In this document: positions 9,978-18,803 of the stretch, one piece after another
Layout of the letters: the number at the start of each line of letters is the position of its first letter
Numbering within the stretch: the first letter of the stretch is position 1
Source: Hyphomicrobiales bacterium
GTDB lineage: Bacteria; Pseudomonadota; Alphaproteobacteria; Rhizobiales; Rhizobiaceae
Direction: 5' to 3'
DNA: 64,000 bases
NCBI GenBank assembly: GCA_900470805.1
Contig: UCCA01000015.1
Span: 62,001 to 126,000, forward strand
Notes under the pieces: generated by a model
The model's input: the letters and a program-made list of their open reading frames with translations, nothing else
Databases searched by the model: none
What the model was told of the DNA's origin: nothing
Made by a program: the position numbers and the translations under genes

Positions 9978-10738
9978 GTCTGGTAGCCGAGATCGATGCT
10001 CGTGGCCTGCGCGATGAAACCCGCAGCGGCCCGCTCTATCGTCGTCTGGCACAAGCGCTGAGCGGTCTGGTGCAGGAAGGTCTGCTGAAACCCGGCGCGG
10101 CGCTGCCAAGCGAACGTGATCTCGCCGAAGCGCTGAAGATCGGCCGCGTCACCGTCCGCACCGCCTATCGCGACCTCCTCAATGCGGGCACGCTGGAATC
10201 GCGCCACGGCAGCGGCACCTTCGTATCGGAAACGGTCGAACGCATGGAACAGTCGCTCTGGCGGCTTTCCTCCTTCTCCGAGGACATGCGCTCGCGTGGC
10301 CGCGTGCCCGGCGCAAAAATCCTCTCGCGCACCATCAACACCCCCTCGCCCGAGGAGGCCTTCCTGCTCGGTCTCGGTATCGACGAGCGCGTGCTGCGCC
10401 TCGACCGCCTGCGCCTCGCCGACGGGCTGCCGCTGGCCATCGATCGATCCGTGGTGCCGTTGAAATTCCTCGGCGACAACAATGGCGGCGAGGGCTCGCT
10501 CTACGATGCCCTGACCGCCGGCGGCCATCGGCCGGTGCGCGCGCTGCAGAAGCTGTCGGCGGTGACGCTGGATCCGTCCTCGGCGGCGGCATTGGATGTC
10601 AAGCCGGGGGCTCCCGCCCTCCTGATCGAACGCGTCTCGCGCCTGGAAGACCAGCGCGTCGTCGAATACACCCGCTCGCATTATCGCGGTGATGCTTATG
10701 ATTTTGTTGCAGAATTGAGAATTGGAGACGACCTATGA
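9965..10738 (+). CDS. nagR: GntR family regulator of amino-sugar use (HutC/NagR type)
   Basis: A 257-residue regulator. Residues about 20-90 form the GntR winged helix (GPLYRRLAQALSGLVQEG, LPSERDLAEALKIGRVTVRTAYRDL, HGSGTFV). Residues about 110-250 form a UTRA ligand domain that in the HutC/NagR group binds a phosphorylated sugar or similar small molecule. It is the first gene of an operon: its stop overlaps the ATG of the SIS deaminase by four bases (ATGA), and nagA overlaps that in turn. Octamer repeats around its own start codon suggest autoregulation. The inducer is probably glucosamine-6-phosphate or its N-acetyl form, inferred from the neighbours. Confidence 0.85.
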   Translation: MDRTSLVAEIDARGLRDETRSGPLYRRLAQALSGLVQEGLLKPGAALPSERDLAEALKIGRVTVRTAYRDLLNAGTLESRHGSGTFVSETVERMEQSLWRLSSFSEDMRSRGRVPGAKILSRTINTPSPEEAFLLGLGIDERVLRLDRLRLADGLPLAIDRSVVPLKFLGDNNGGEGSLYDALTAGGHRPVRALQKLSAVTLDPSSAAALDVKPGAPALLIERVSRLEDQRVVEYTRSHYRGDAYDFVAELRIGDDL

Positions 10739-11766
10739 GTGAGACCCAGTCGCTGATGTTGCAGGAAGCCGGCCAGTCGCCGGAGGTGGTGGCGACGCTA
10801 TTGCAGAAGGAAAAGCCGGTCTTTTACGAGATCGCCAGGCTGTTTTCGAAAAACCCGCCAAGCGTCGTGACGACAGCCGCGCGCGGCTCCTCCGACCACG
10901 CCGCCACCTTCTTCAAATACCTGTTCGAGATTACCTGCGGCGTCCCGGTCGCCTCGATCGGACCGTCGATCGCCTCGGTTTATGGCGCGCCGCTGCACCT
11001 GAAGGGCGGCATCCACTTCACCGTCTCGCAGTCGGGTGCCAGCCCCGACATCGTCGCCCTGCAGGACGCCGCCAAGCGCGGCGGCGCCACGACGATCGCT
11101 GTCGTCAACGTCACCGACAGCCCGCTCGCCAAGCAGGCCGACCTTGTCCTCGACATCAATGCCGGCGCTGAAAACAGCGTTGCCGCCACCAAGTCCTTCA
11201 TCGCATCCGTGACGGCGTTGTCAGGCGTCACCGCCGCCATTGGCGCCCAGACCGACCTGCGCGCGGCGCTGGAGAAACTTCCCGAAGCGCTGCGGGCAAC
11301 GGCCGGCATCGATACGGCAGCCGCCGAGGACGTGCTCTTCAACGCCACATCGCTCTACACCGGCGGCCGCGGCCCGGCCTTCGCCATCGCGCTGGAAGCG
11401 GCCCTGAAGGCCAAGGAAACCTCCGGTCTGCACGCAGAGGCCTTTTCGCTGGCCGAACTCATGCACGGCCCGATGCGTCTCGTGCAGCCCGGCTTCCCGA
11501 TCCTCGCCTTCGCGCCTGATGACGCCGCCTACGCCAACAACATCCAGGCGCTGGAACGCCTGCAGAAGCTCGGCGCCACGACGGTACCGTTCTCGACGCA
11601 GCCCCTGTCCGGCATCAACCTGCGCGTACCGACAACAGGCAACGGTCTGCTCGATCCGCTGGTATCGCTGCTGGTTTACTACCGCCTCATCGAATCGGTC
11701 ACTCGCCGCAAGGGTTTCGATCCCGACAAGCCGGCGAACCTGCTGAAGGTCACGGAGACCGTCTGA
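10735..11766 (+). CDS. nagB2: SIS-domain glucosamine-6-phosphate deaminase (NagB-II type)
   Basis: A 343-residue protein with two SIS sugar-phosphate isomerase domains, matching the isomerase half of GlmS but without the N-terminal glutaminase domain. Motifs include TTAARGSSDHAA, the phosphate-binding SQSGASPDIVA (about 98-108), NSVAATKSFIAS and the Glu-containing ALEAALKAKETSGLHAEAF. In nag operons such proteins replace the classical NagB, converting glucosamine-6-phosphate to fructose-6-phosphate and ammonia. No classical nagB is present here, which supports the role. Translation is coupled to both neighbours by ATGA and TGATG overlaps. Confidence 0.87.
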   Translation: MSETQSLMLQEAGQSPEVVATLLQKEKPVFYEIARLFSKNPPSVVTTAARGSSDHAATFFKYLFEITCGVPVASIGPSIASVYGAPLHLKGGIHFTVSQSGASPDIVALQDAAKRGGATTIAVVNVTDSPLAKQADLVLDINAGAENSVAATKSFIASVTALSGVTAAIGAQTDLRAALEKLPEALRATAGIDTAAAEDVLFNATSLYTGGRGPAFAIALEAALKAKETSGLHAEAFSLAELMHGPMRLVQPGFPILAFAPDDAAYANNIQALERLQKLGATTVPFSTQPLSGINLRVPTTGNGLLDPLVSLLVYYRLIESVTRRKGFDPDKPANLLKVTETV

Positions 11767-12917
11767 TGGCGCGCAAGATCTTCTCCGGCGCCCGCATCTT
11801 CGACGGCGAGCGCTTCCAAGACGACAAGGCGCTTGTTGTCGTTGACGGTCGCGTCGAGACGATCGCACCCCTGAACGACCTTCCAGAAGGCAATGCGATC
11901 GAGCTGGACGGCGGCATCCTGTCGGCCGGCTTCATCGACGCACAAGTCAATGGCGGCGGCGGTCGCATGCTGAACGACGAGCCGTCTCCGGCGTCGATGT
12001 ATACCATCGCCGCGGGCCATCGGCCCTATGGCACGACATCGCTGCTGCCGACGCTGATCACCGATACGGCAGAGGCGACCGCAGCCGCCATCGACGCCGC
12101 CAAACAGGCGGTGCACGAGAACCGCGGCGTTGTCGGCCTGCACCTCGAAGGCCCGCATCTGGCGCCCGCCCGCAAGGGCGCGCACTTGGCTGAGCTGATG
12201 CGCCCAGTCGAAGACAGTGACGTCAGGGCGCTTGCCGAGGCCGCACAGGCGATCGGTACGCTGCTGGTGACGATGGCCGCCGAGCAGGTGACCGAAAAGC
12301 AGGTTGGCGCGCTGTCGGAGGCTGGTGTCATCGTCAGCATCGGCCACTCCGATTGCACCAGCGAGGCGGCGGAAGCGCGCTTCGACGCCGGCGCCCGTGG
12401 CGTCACCCACCTGTTCAACGCCATGAGCCAGCTCGGCCATCGCACGCCGGGCCTGGTGGGCGCGGCACTCGACCACCCCGCCGTCTGGTGCGGCATCATC
12501 GCCGACGGCCACCATGTCGACCCCAAGGCGCTGCGCACGGCGCTGCGGGCCAAGCGCGGCGAAGGCAAGCTGTTCTTCGTGACGGACGCAATGTCGCTGG
12601 TCGGCTCGAAGGAGAACAGCTTTACGCTGAACGGCCGCACCGTTCGTCGCGAAACCGGTGGCTTCTGCTCCAGGCTGGTTCTGTCGGATGGCACGCTGGC
12701 GGGCTCCGACGTCGATATGGCCTCGGCGATCCGCTACGGCATAACCTATCTCGACCTGTCGCTGGCCGAGGCCTTGCGCATGGCGACGCTCTATCCGGCG
12801 CGTTTCCTCGGTATCACCGATCGCGGCCGCCTCGCCCCCGGCCTGCGCGCCGATCTCGTGCACATGACCGATGGCATTGAGGTAAAGCAGACCTGGATCG
12901 GCGGCGAGGCTGCGTGA
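11766..12917 (+). CDS. nagA: N-acetylglucosamine-6-phosphate deacetylase
   Basis: A 383-residue amidohydrolase that removes the acetyl group from GlcNAc-6-phosphate, feeding the deaminase just upstream. Key motifs are the short N-terminal beta part ending in LSAGFIDAQVNGGGG, the metal ligands in GLHLEGPHLAP and IVSIGHSDCTSEAA, THLFNAMSQLGHR, and the catalytic Asp in VTDAMSLVGS. The ATG overlaps the previous stop (TGATG). Last gene of the operon. A 29-base perfect palindrome begins 10 bases after the stop. Confidence 0.93.
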   Translation: MARKIFSGARIFDGERFQDDKALVVVDGRVETIAPLNDLPEGNAIELDGGILSAGFIDAQVNGGGGRMLNDEPSPASMYTIAAGHRPYGTTSLLPTLITDTAEATAAAIDAAKQAVHENRGVVGLHLEGPHLAPARKGAHLAELMRPVEDSDVRALAEAAQAIGTLLVTMAAEQVTEKQVGALSEAGVIVSIGHSDCTSEAAEARFDAGARGVTHLFNAMSQLGHRTPGLVGAALDHPAVWCGIIADGHHVDPKALRTALRAKRGEGKLFFVTDAMSLVGSKENSFTLNGRTVRRETGGFCSRLVLSDGTLAGSDVDMASAIRYGITYLDLSLAEALRMATLYPARFLGITDRGRLAPGLRADLVHMTDGIEVKQTWIGGEAA

Positions 12918-12927
12918 CCGACATCTG

Positions 12928-12956
12928 CCGATCGTCAATGCAGCATTGACGATCGG
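12928..12956. repeat. Perfect 14-bp inverted repeat after nagA
   Basis: CCGATCGTCAATGC and GCATTGACGATCGG are exact reverse complements separated by a single A. There is no T-tract, so it is not a standard terminator. The outer GTGACCG (12914-12920) can pair instead with CGGTCAC (12954-12960), giving a competing structure. Likely roles are operon-end processing or protection hairpin, or an operator for the small genes that follow. Confidence 0.7.
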
Positions 12957-13056
12957 TCACCGAATGCCAGACTATCTGGATGCCGGTCGCAGGCGCATAG
13001 TCCACCCAACAACAGCGCCGCTGACGTTTTGACCGCGCCCTTGAGAGGACAAGTCC

Positions 13057-13203
13057 ATGGCTCAGATCATCCTGAATTAGGCAGCCTCCATCTTGATCGC
13101 GGCAGCCTTTATCACCACCGCAACAACAGCGCTGCGCGTCCAAAATCAGGCCATGCGCAAGGTGCCGGTCAAGGTCAGCAACCGGCATTATCCGAACGGT
13201 TGA
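13057..13203 (+). pseudogene. Small exported or membrane peptide gene interrupted by in-frame TAG
   Basis: ATG 13057 has a well-spaced GAGAGGA (13043-13049). The frame reads MAQIILN, then TAG at 13078-13080, and stays open in the same frame for 40 more codons to TGA. The continuation AASILIAAAFITTATTALR completes a hydrophobic signal or membrane helix that begins before the stop, followed by a basic tail ending NRHYPNG. This pattern points to an intact 48-residue peptide gene damaged by a single nonsense change (for example TTG to TAG), or to stop-codon readthrough. A downstream TTG start in the same frame is possible but has no clear ribosome site. Function unknown. Confidence 0.5.
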
Positions 13204-13286
13204 ATGACCGAATAATTCCCAGAATTTGCCCCAATTCAGACACCGGTCGGGAGCAGAAATGCGCCGATCGGCCTTGGGAGAAGAGA

Positions 13287-13439
13287 ATGACCAGAATTAT
13301 CGGCGCGGCAGCGATCCTGACGATTGTGCTCGCCACATACGCAGCCTCGCTCAATCCTTACGACGCCGGCAAGGCGCCGCATGAGCAGTCGCAGCGGATC
13401 GATGGTCGCGACGGCCAGCTCACCGGTTCGATCCGCTAA
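13287..13439 (+). CDS. Small secreted protein of unknown function (50 aa)
   Basis: A 50-residue protein with a typical short signal peptide (MTRIIGAAAILTIVLATYAAS) and a hydrophilic 29-residue mature part rich in Asp, Gln and Gly that ends LTGSIR. GGGAGAAGAGA (13277-13287) is a good ribosome site. It follows the interrupted small gene by about 80 bases and converges with phbB. No family recognised. The signal peptide and ribosome site support a real gene; extension of the frame upstream is not supported. Confidence 0.6.
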   Translation: MTRIIGAAAILTIVLATYAASLNPYDAGKAPHEQSQRIDGRDGQLTGSIR

Positions 13440-13465
13440 GCTGCTGTGGCCCTCGTTGGGCTAAC

Positions 13466-14191
13466 CTAGACGAACAACTGCCCGCCATTGGCGCTCAGCG
13501 TCGAGCCGGTGATGAAGCCGGCGTCGTCGGACACCAGAAACACCACGCAACGCGCGATCTCCTCGGGCTCGCCGAGACGCCCGACCGGGATCTGTGGAAT
13601 GATCCGCTCGTTCAGAACCTTCTCCGGCACCGCCAGCACCATTTCGGTGCCGATATATCCCGGGCAGATGGCGTTGACCGTGATGTTCTTGGCCGCCCCC
13701 TCCTGAGCCAGCGCCTTGGTGAAACCGAGATCGCCGGCCTTCGCCGCCGAATAGTTCACCTGTCCCATCTGGCCCTTCTGACCGTTGATCGACGAGATGT
13801 TGACGATCCGCCCGAAGCTGCGCTCGCGCATGCCTGTCCATACCTGATGGGTCATGTTGAACAAGCCGGTGAGATTGGTGTTGATCACCTCGTGCCACTG
13901 CTGCGGCGTCATCTTGTGGAACATGGCGTCACGGGTGATGCCGGCATTGTTGACCAGCACCTCGACCGGGCCGATCTCGGCGGCCACCCGGCCAAGACCC
14001 TCGGTGCAGGCGGAATAGTCCGAGACGTCCCATTTGAAAACCGGGATGCCGGTCTCCTCGTGGAAAGCCTTGGCGGCTTCGTCGTTGCCGGCATAGTTCG
14101 CGGCAACCTGATAGCCGGCATTCTTCAACGCCAAGGATATCGCCGCACCAATGCCGCGCGTACCGCCGGTGACAACAGCAACTCTGCTCAT
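13466..14191 (-). CDS. phbB: Acetoacetyl-CoA reductase
   Basis: A 241-residue short-chain dehydrogenase that reduces acetoacetyl-CoA to (R)-3-hydroxybutyryl-CoA with NADPH in PHB synthesis. Motifs are the nucleotide loop TGGTRGIG (8-15), NNAG (81-84), the catalytic region NISSINGQ, Tyr147 and Lys151 (NYSAAKAG), and the PhbB-type end LSANGGQLFV. It lies 67 bases downstream of phbA in the same direction, forming phbAB. The PHB synthase phbC is not in this window, as is usual in rhizobia. Confidence 0.95.
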   Translation of the reverse strand: MSRVAVVTGGTRGIGAAISLALKNAGYQVAANYAGNDEAAKAFHEETGIPVFKWDVSDYSACTEGLGRVAAEIGPVEVLVNNAGITRDAMFHKMTPQQWHEVINTNLTGLFNMTHQVWTGMRERSFGRIVNISSINGQKGQMGQVNYSAAKAGDLGFTKALAQEGAAKNITVNAICPGYIGTEMVLAVPEKVLNERIIPQIPVGRLGEPEEIARCVVFLVSDDAGFITGSTLSANGGQLFV

Positions 14192-14258
14192 GTTCCGCTC
14201 CCCTTGTGTAAGGCCCCGCTATTCCTCGGAGCTCGATCAAGACATGAAATGCAGGCTA

Positions 14259-15440
14259 TTAAAGTGCCTCGAAGCACATGGCGACCCCCATACCGCCGCC
14301 GATGCACAATGTCGCAAGTCCCTTTTTCGCGCCGCGGCGCTTCATCTCGAACAGCAGCGTGTTGAGCACGCGCGCGCCGGACGCGCCGATCGGGTGACCG
14401 ATGGCGATCGCCCCGCCATTGACGTTGACGATATCAGGGTTCCAGCCGAGATCGCGGTTGACCGCGCAGGCCTGCGCCGCGAAGGCCTCGTTGGCCTCGA
14501 CCAGATCGAGATCGCCGACCGACCACCCGGCCTTCTCCAGCGCCTTGCGCGAGGCCGGGATCGGTCCCGTGCCCATGATCTGCGGATCGACGCCAGCCGT
14601 TGCCCAGGAGACGATGCGTGCCAGCGGCTGGATGCCGCGACGCGAGGCTTCGGCTTCTGTCATCAGCACGGCCGCCGCCGCGCCGTCGTTGAGCCCGGAT
14701 GCGTTAGCGGCCGTCACTGTGCCCTCCTTGTCGAAGGCCGGCCGCAGCTTCGTCATCGCCTCCATGGTCGCGCCATGGCGGATATACTCGTCGGCATCGA
14801 CGGTGACGTCGCCCTTGCGGCCCTGAATGACGTAGGGAATGATTTCGTCGGCGAAGCGTCCGGCCTTCTGCGCCGCTTCGGCCTTGTTCTGCGAGGACAC
14901 CGCGAACATGTCCTGATCCTCGCGCGAAAGCTGCCACTGGCGCGCGATATTTTCGGCCGTGACACCCATGTGGTAGCCATAGAAGGCGTCCGTCAGACCG
15001 TCCTTGATCATCGTATCGATCATCTTCATGTCGCCCATCTTGGTACCGCCACGCAGGTGGGCTGCATGCGGCGCCATCGACATCGATTCCTGGCCGCCGG
15101 CAACGATGATCTTGGCGTCGCCGAGCGCGATCTGCTGCATGCCGAGCGCAACCGCGCGCAGGCCGGAGCCGCAGAGCTGGTTGATGCCCCAGGCGGTCGC
15201 CTCTTTCGGCACGCCGGCCTTCATCGCCGCCTGCCGCGCCGGGTTCTGTCCCTCGCCTGCCGGCAGCACCTGACCGAGGATCACCTCATCCACTTCGGCC
15301 GCATCCACACCCGCCCGCTCGAGCGCGCCCCTGACCGCAGCCGCGCCCAATTCATGTGCGGGAACAGTGGCGAAAGCGCCATTGAAGGAGCCGACAGCCG
15401 TGCGGCCGGCACTGGCGATGACGATAGATGGGCTGGACAT
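14259..15440 (-). CDS. phbA: Acetyl-CoA acetyltransferase (beta-ketothiolase)
   Basis: A 393-residue biosynthetic thiolase condensing two acetyl-CoA to acetoacetyl-CoA. The acyl-accepting Cys is in [10 protein letters not shown] (about residue 88), the His in [16 protein letters not shown], and the second Cys in [10 protein letters not shown] near the C-terminus. The start [17 protein letters not shown] has a strong GGAGGTC just upstream; the longer open frame has no further ribosome site and includes unlikely residues. First gene of phbAB, divergent from phaR. Confidence 0.96.
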   Translation of the reverse strand: MSSPSIVIASAGRTAVGSFNGAFATVPAHELGAAAVRGALERAGVDAAEVDEVILGQVLPAGEGQNPARQAAMKAGVPKEATAWGINQLCGSGLRAVALGMQQIALGDAKIIVAGGQESMSMAPHAAHLRGGTKMGDMKMIDTMIKDGLTDAFYGYHMGVTAENIARQWQLSREDQDMFAVSSQNKAEAAQKAGRFADEIIPYVIQGRKGDVTVDADEYIRHGATMEAMTKLRPAFDKEGTVTAANASGLNDGAAAAVLMTEAEASRRGIQPLARIVSWATAGVDPQIMGTGPIPASRKALEKAGWSVGDLDLVEANEAFAAQACAVNRDLGWNPDIVNVNGGAIAIGHPIGASGARVLNTLLFEMKRRGAKKGLATLCIGGGMGVAMCFEAL

Positions 15441-15550
15441 GAAGACCTCCTCATTAGCTCCACGACATATGGGTTGAAACTGACAAAGCTTCATCCCCGA
15501 GTCAAACGGCAAGCGCGTATCCGCGAATTTTCGAAAACACGCACATCCGC

Positions 15551-15590
15551 CAATTATGCACGTTGCAAAAGCGGCTTGCCGCATCGCACA
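15551..15590. promoter_or_regulatory. Possible PhaR site between phbA and phaR
   Basis: The divergent phbA-phaR gap contains a cluster of TGC/GCA repeats: TGCA (15557), TTGCAA (15563), the small dyad GCGGC-TT-GCCGC (15571-15582), and TCGCA. PhaR proteins studied in Paracoccus bind TGC-rich sequence near phasin and phaR promoters. Assignment rests on base pattern and location only. Confidence 0.3.
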
Positions 15591-15676
15591 AAGAGATTGT
15601 CACCGGGCTTCTTTTGCGTCTACACTCCCAAGTGGAGGAATTTCAATGACAATCAGACGGACTTTGGGAGATTCGT

Positions 15677-16252
15677 ATGGCGAAGAATGAGGGTCAGATC
15701 GCGATCAAGAAATACGCCAATCGCCGCCTCTACAACACGGGCACCAGCACCTACGTGACCCTGGAAGACCTGGCGGAGATGGTGAAGAAGGGGGAGGATT
15801 TTACCGTACAGGACGCCAAGAGCGGCGACGATATTACCCATTCCGTGCTGACGCAGATCATCTTCGAGCAGGAATCGAAGACGGGCAACACGCTGCTGCC
15901 GATCTCGTTTCTCCGCCAGCTGATCACCTACTACGGCGACCAGATGCAGATGGTGGTTCCAAGCTTTCTCGAACACTCCATGCGCGCCTTCACCGAGCAG
16001 CAGGCGCAGATGCGCGAACAGGTGACGCGCGCCTTCGGTGAGACGCCGCTGACGAAGAACCTCGCGCTGCCGATGCAGATGGTCGAGGATCAGGTGCGCC
16101 GCAACACCGAGATGTTCCAGCAGGCGATGCAGATGTTCGCGCCGTTCAAGGCGCCGACCGCGGCCAAGGAAGGCCGAAAGGCCGAAGCCAAGGACATCGA
16201 CGAACTCAAGGAGCAGCTGCGCGCCCTTCAGAGCAAGCTCGACAGCCTCTGA
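15677..16252 (+). CDS. phaR: Polyhydroxyalkanoate synthesis repressor PhaR
   Basis: A 191-residue PhaR/AniA protein. The N-terminal PHB/PHA accumulation regulator DNA-binding domain (IAIKKYANRRLYNTGTSTYV, then LEDLAEMVKKGEDFTVQDA) is followed by the PHB-granule-binding region (SVLTQIIFEQESKT, then LPISFLRQLITYYGDQMQ) and a Lys/Glu-rich coiled-coil tail (ELKEQLRALQSKLDSL). PhaR binds DNA when little polymer is present and moves to PHB granules as they form, releasing phasin and its own gene. GGGAG lies 7 bases before the ATG. Its position divergent from phbAB matches rhizobia. Confidence 0.95.
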   Translation: MAKNEGQIAIKKYANRRLYNTGTSTYVTLEDLAEMVKKGEDFTVQDAKSGDDITHSVLTQIIFEQESKTGNTLLPISFLRQLITYYGDQMQMVVPSFLEHSMRAFTEQQAQMREQVTRAFGETPLTKNLALPMQMVEDQVRRNTEMFQQAMQMFAPFKAPTAAKEGRKAEAKDIDELKEQLRALQSKLDSL

Positions 16253-16312
16253 GCGATCATTCGCATCCAGACACCCCTCCGGCCCGGCGGCCCGAGGGGA
16301 TTTGCCCCGGTC

Positions 16313-16720
16313 TCAAAGCCCGATCGATACATCCCGCCCGGCACTGCGGATCGACACGGCAAAGCCGCCGATCACATCGATCAGCGCGATCGTCAGCAGA
16401 ATGAAGAACACTTGCGTCGCCGCGTCCTGGACAAGCAGGAATTCCACGAGGAATGCGATGAAAACGATCATCGACAGCATGTGATTGACGAGACTGCCAC
16501 GCGAACTGGTGGTCGCCCGCAAGATCTCGAAAAACAGCACGACCAGCGCCACGACGATGAACAGATCGCCGAGCGACATGCTCCAGATCGCACCCGATAT
16601 CATCGACAGAACGAAAAGGTCGTTGTGAAGCACGGGAAGCCCGCCGCTGCCCATCAATCCGACCATTGCAAGATTATAGAGAATAAAAGGAACGACCATC
16701 AGCGGAATAGCATTGAACAT
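16313..16720 (-). CDS. Conserved membrane protein, four helices
   Basis: A 135-residue protein with four predicted membrane helices: MFNAIPLMVVPFILYNLAMVGL, a weaker segment ending MSLGDLFIVVALVVLFFEILRA, then MLSMIVFIAFLVEFLLV and TQVFFILLTIALIDVIGGFAV. GGGAGAA lies about 10 bases before the chosen ATG; the earlier in-frame start adds a non-hydrophobic stretch. It converges with phaR, and rpmF follows on the same strand further right. I recognise no named family; homologues are usual in Rhizobiales. Confidence 0.7.
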   Translation of the reverse strand: MFNAIPLMVVPFILYNLAMVGLMGSGGLPVLHNDLFVLSMISGAIWSMSLGDLFIVVALVVLFFEILRATTSSRGSLVNHMLSMIVFIAFLVEFLLVQDAATQVFFILLTIALIDVIGGFAVSIRSAGRDVSIGL

Positions 16721-16866
16721 CTGGCAGAATTCTCCCTCGGCGGAAGAATAGTGCCGCAAACCGCGGGGTCACATCAAGTCGTCAGGCAATATATTGTCGC
16801 TGGAATGCAAAAGGCCGGCACATGGCCGACCTTGCGATGTCTGCTGAAGCAGGACGCATAAAGAAA

Positions 16867-17052
16867 TTATGCGCTTTCCTTCGGCGTCAGAACCTGACGG
16901 CCGCGATACATACCGGTCTTCAGATCGATATGGTGCGGACGGCGCAGTTCGCCGGAGTTCTTGTCTTCAACGTAGGTAGCAGTCTTCAGCGCGTCAGCAG
17001 AGCGGCGCATACCGCGCTTGGACGGGCTTGTTTTTCTCTTCGGTACAGCCAT
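16867..17052 (-). CDS. rpmF: 50S ribosomal protein L32
   Basis: 61 residues, very basic, with the family start [22 protein letters not shown] and the [16 protein letters not shown] region. The zinc-binding Cys pairs of some L32 proteins are absent, as is normal in alphaproteobacteria. In rhizobia rpmF often stands beside mtgA, as here (two genes away). Confidence 0.97.
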   Translation of the reverse strand: MAVPKRKTSPSKRGMRRSADALKTATYVEDKNSGELRRPHHIDLKTGMYRGRQVLTPKESA

Positions 17053-17208
17053 TTTAATTACTCCACTTCACAGGCGAACACATCCAACGGCCAGAATGGC
17101 GGCCGAAACGACGTGTCGCGATTTCGGAAATTTTGCGCGCTTATACATGCCTCGGAGGGGCTTGACCAGTCCCCAGCTTTATTTTTTGAGATTCAGATGA
17201 ATCTCGGA

Positions 17209-17856
17209 TCAGACCTCGTCTTCCTCGACGATCCAGGGCTCGGCAAGCGCCGCCTCCTCCCAGGCCTGCCACGCAGGATGGGCCTTCATCGCGCTCATAT
17301 AGCTCAATGTATCGCTTGATGTCACGAGATCATATGTCTCGAAGCGATTGACGACAGGTGCGAACATGGCATCGACGCCGGAGAACCCACCGAATAGGAA
17401 CGGCCCGCCGGAATGCGCCCGCAGATCGCGCCAGATCGTCTCGATCCGTGCCACGTCGGCCATCACGCCGTCCGCCGGCACGATTTTTCCTTTCGGCCGG
17501 CGGATGTTCATCGGGCAGGCATTGCGCAGTGCCCGGAAGCCCGAAAGCATTTCCATCGACACCGCCCGCGCCACGGCCCGCTTGTCGCGCTCTTTCGGCC
17601 AGAGACCGGCCTGCGGAAACAGTTCGGCCACATATTCGATGATCGCCAGGGACTGCCAGACCTTGACGTCGCCATGCTGCAGCAACGGCACCTGGCCGGT
17701 CGGCGAGAATTCCTTGAAGCGTGGATTGCCAGCGGCATTGTCGAAGGGGACGAGCACCTCCTCGAACGGAATGCCTGCTGCCGTCAGCGCGATCCATGGA
17801 CGAAACGACCATGAGGAGTAGTTCTTGTTGCCGATGTAGAGCGTCAGTTTGTCCAT
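17209..17856 (-). CDS. Glutathione S-transferase family protein
   Basis: A 215-residue GST-fold protein. The N-terminal thioredoxin-like half (LTLYIGNKNYSSWSFRPWIAL) has a Ser-rich active-site loop and the GSH-binding GQVPLLQHGDVKVWQSLAIIEYV. The C-terminal helical half ends LAEPWIVEEDEV. The N-terminus resembles the YfcF-type group. AGGAGAGAACC lies 8 bases before the ATG at 17856, so the longer frame is rejected. A perfect GAGATTCA-GA-TGAATCTC hairpin (17188-17205) touches the end of the gene. Substrate unknown. Confidence 0.85.
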   Translation of the reverse strand: MDKLTLYIGNKNYSSWSFRPWIALTAAGIPFEEVLVPFDNAAGNPRFKEFSPTGQVPLLQHGDVKVWQSLAIIEYVAELFPQAGLWPKERDKRAVARAVSMEMLSGFRALRNACPMNIRRPKGKIVPADGVMADVARIETIWRDLRAHSGGPFLFGGFSGVDAMFAPVVNRFETYDLVTSSDTLSYMSAMKAHPAWQAWEEAALAEPWIVEEDEV

Positions 17857-17921
17857 TGGTTCTCTCCTGTCCGCCAGACATGTCAGATCAGATCGGCAGC
17901 GACCAACCACATCTTCTGATG

Positions 17922-18668
17922 TCAGTCATAAATACATCTGACGTAATCACCCGACCCCCGCGCCCGCCGCTCGATCACGGCAGCAAGCCGGCGCAAGCCG
18001 CGGCCCGGTTTGCCGGCGTTGCGGTCGATCGGATTGGGCAGGGACACTGCCAGCAGCGCCGCCTGCCGGCTGGTCAGCTTCGAGGCCGGAACCTTGAAGT
18101 GATAGCGGGCGGCGGCTTCAATGCCGTAGATTCCAGGGCCCCATTCGGCGATGTTGAGATAGATTTCCATCAGCCGCCGCTTCGACCAGACGAAATCGCC
18201 GGCCACCGCCAGCGGCAGTTCCATCGCCTTGCGCACGAAGGAGCGGCTGTTCCACAGGAACAGGTTTTTCGCCGTCTGCATCGGGATCGTGCTGCCGCCG
18301 CGCGTCGACTGACCGCGCAGCGTGTCGGTGACGAGCATCCGCATCTCGCCCCAGTCGACACCGCCGTGGAAACAGTATTGTCCGTCTTCCGACATCATCA
18401 CCGATTGAACGAGAACAGGCGAGATATCGTCTATCGACACCCATTGCCGGTCATAGCCGCGCAACAAGGCCAGATCGCGCAGCATTAACGTCGAGACAGG
18501 ATGAATGAAGGGCAGCAGATAGAGGACGATCAGCGCATAGGGCAAAACCAGCAGGGCGGCGACGCCGAGAACGATACGCATCATGATCGAGCGGCCCTTC
18601 AGCCAAAGAAAGGCACGCCGGTAGAACGGCTCCGCCTCGCTGTCGTCTCTCTCTGGCGCTATGTCCAA
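17922..18668 (-). CDS. mtgA: Monofunctional peptidoglycan transglycosylase
   Basis: A 248-residue GT51 glycosyltransferase that polymerises lipid II into glycan chains. One membrane helix (about residues 31-53) precedes the catalytic domain. Motif 1 is [16 protein letters not shown] with catalytic Glu94, motif 2 [22 protein letters not shown], then [41 protein letters not shown]. The family-length start is TTG at 18668 with AGGGGAA just ahead; the next ATG lies inside the membrane anchor. No transpeptidase domain, so it is monofunctional. Confidence 0.92.
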   Translation of the reverse strand: MDIAPERDDSEAEPFYRRAFLWLKGRSIMMRIVLGVAALLVLPYALIVLYLLPFIHPVSTLMLRDLALLRGYDRQWVSIDDISPVLVQSVMMSEDGQYCFHGGVDWGEMRMLVTDTLRGQSTRGGSTIPMQTAKNLFLWNSRSFVRKAMELPLAVAGDFVWSKRRLMEIYLNIAEWGPGIYGIEAAARYHFKVPASKLTSRQAALLAVSLPNPIDRNAGKPGRGLRRLAAVIERRARGSGDYVRCIYD

Positions 18669-18803
18669 TTCCCCTGACCCATTGTCGTTCCCCTATCCTC
18701 CATACCGCCTGAAAACTGCCTTTGCCAGACACAAAGGAAATCTTCACCGCTCCATCGACAATTCCGTTGCAAGCGGCGCGCCGCTCATGCCAAACAACGC
18801 CGC

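Noticed and set aside
17188..17205. GAGATTCA-GA-TGAATCTC hairpin as a terminator of the GST gene
   Set aside because: In the direction of the gene it is followed by A residues rather than T residues, so it cannot act as a simple Rho-independent terminator.
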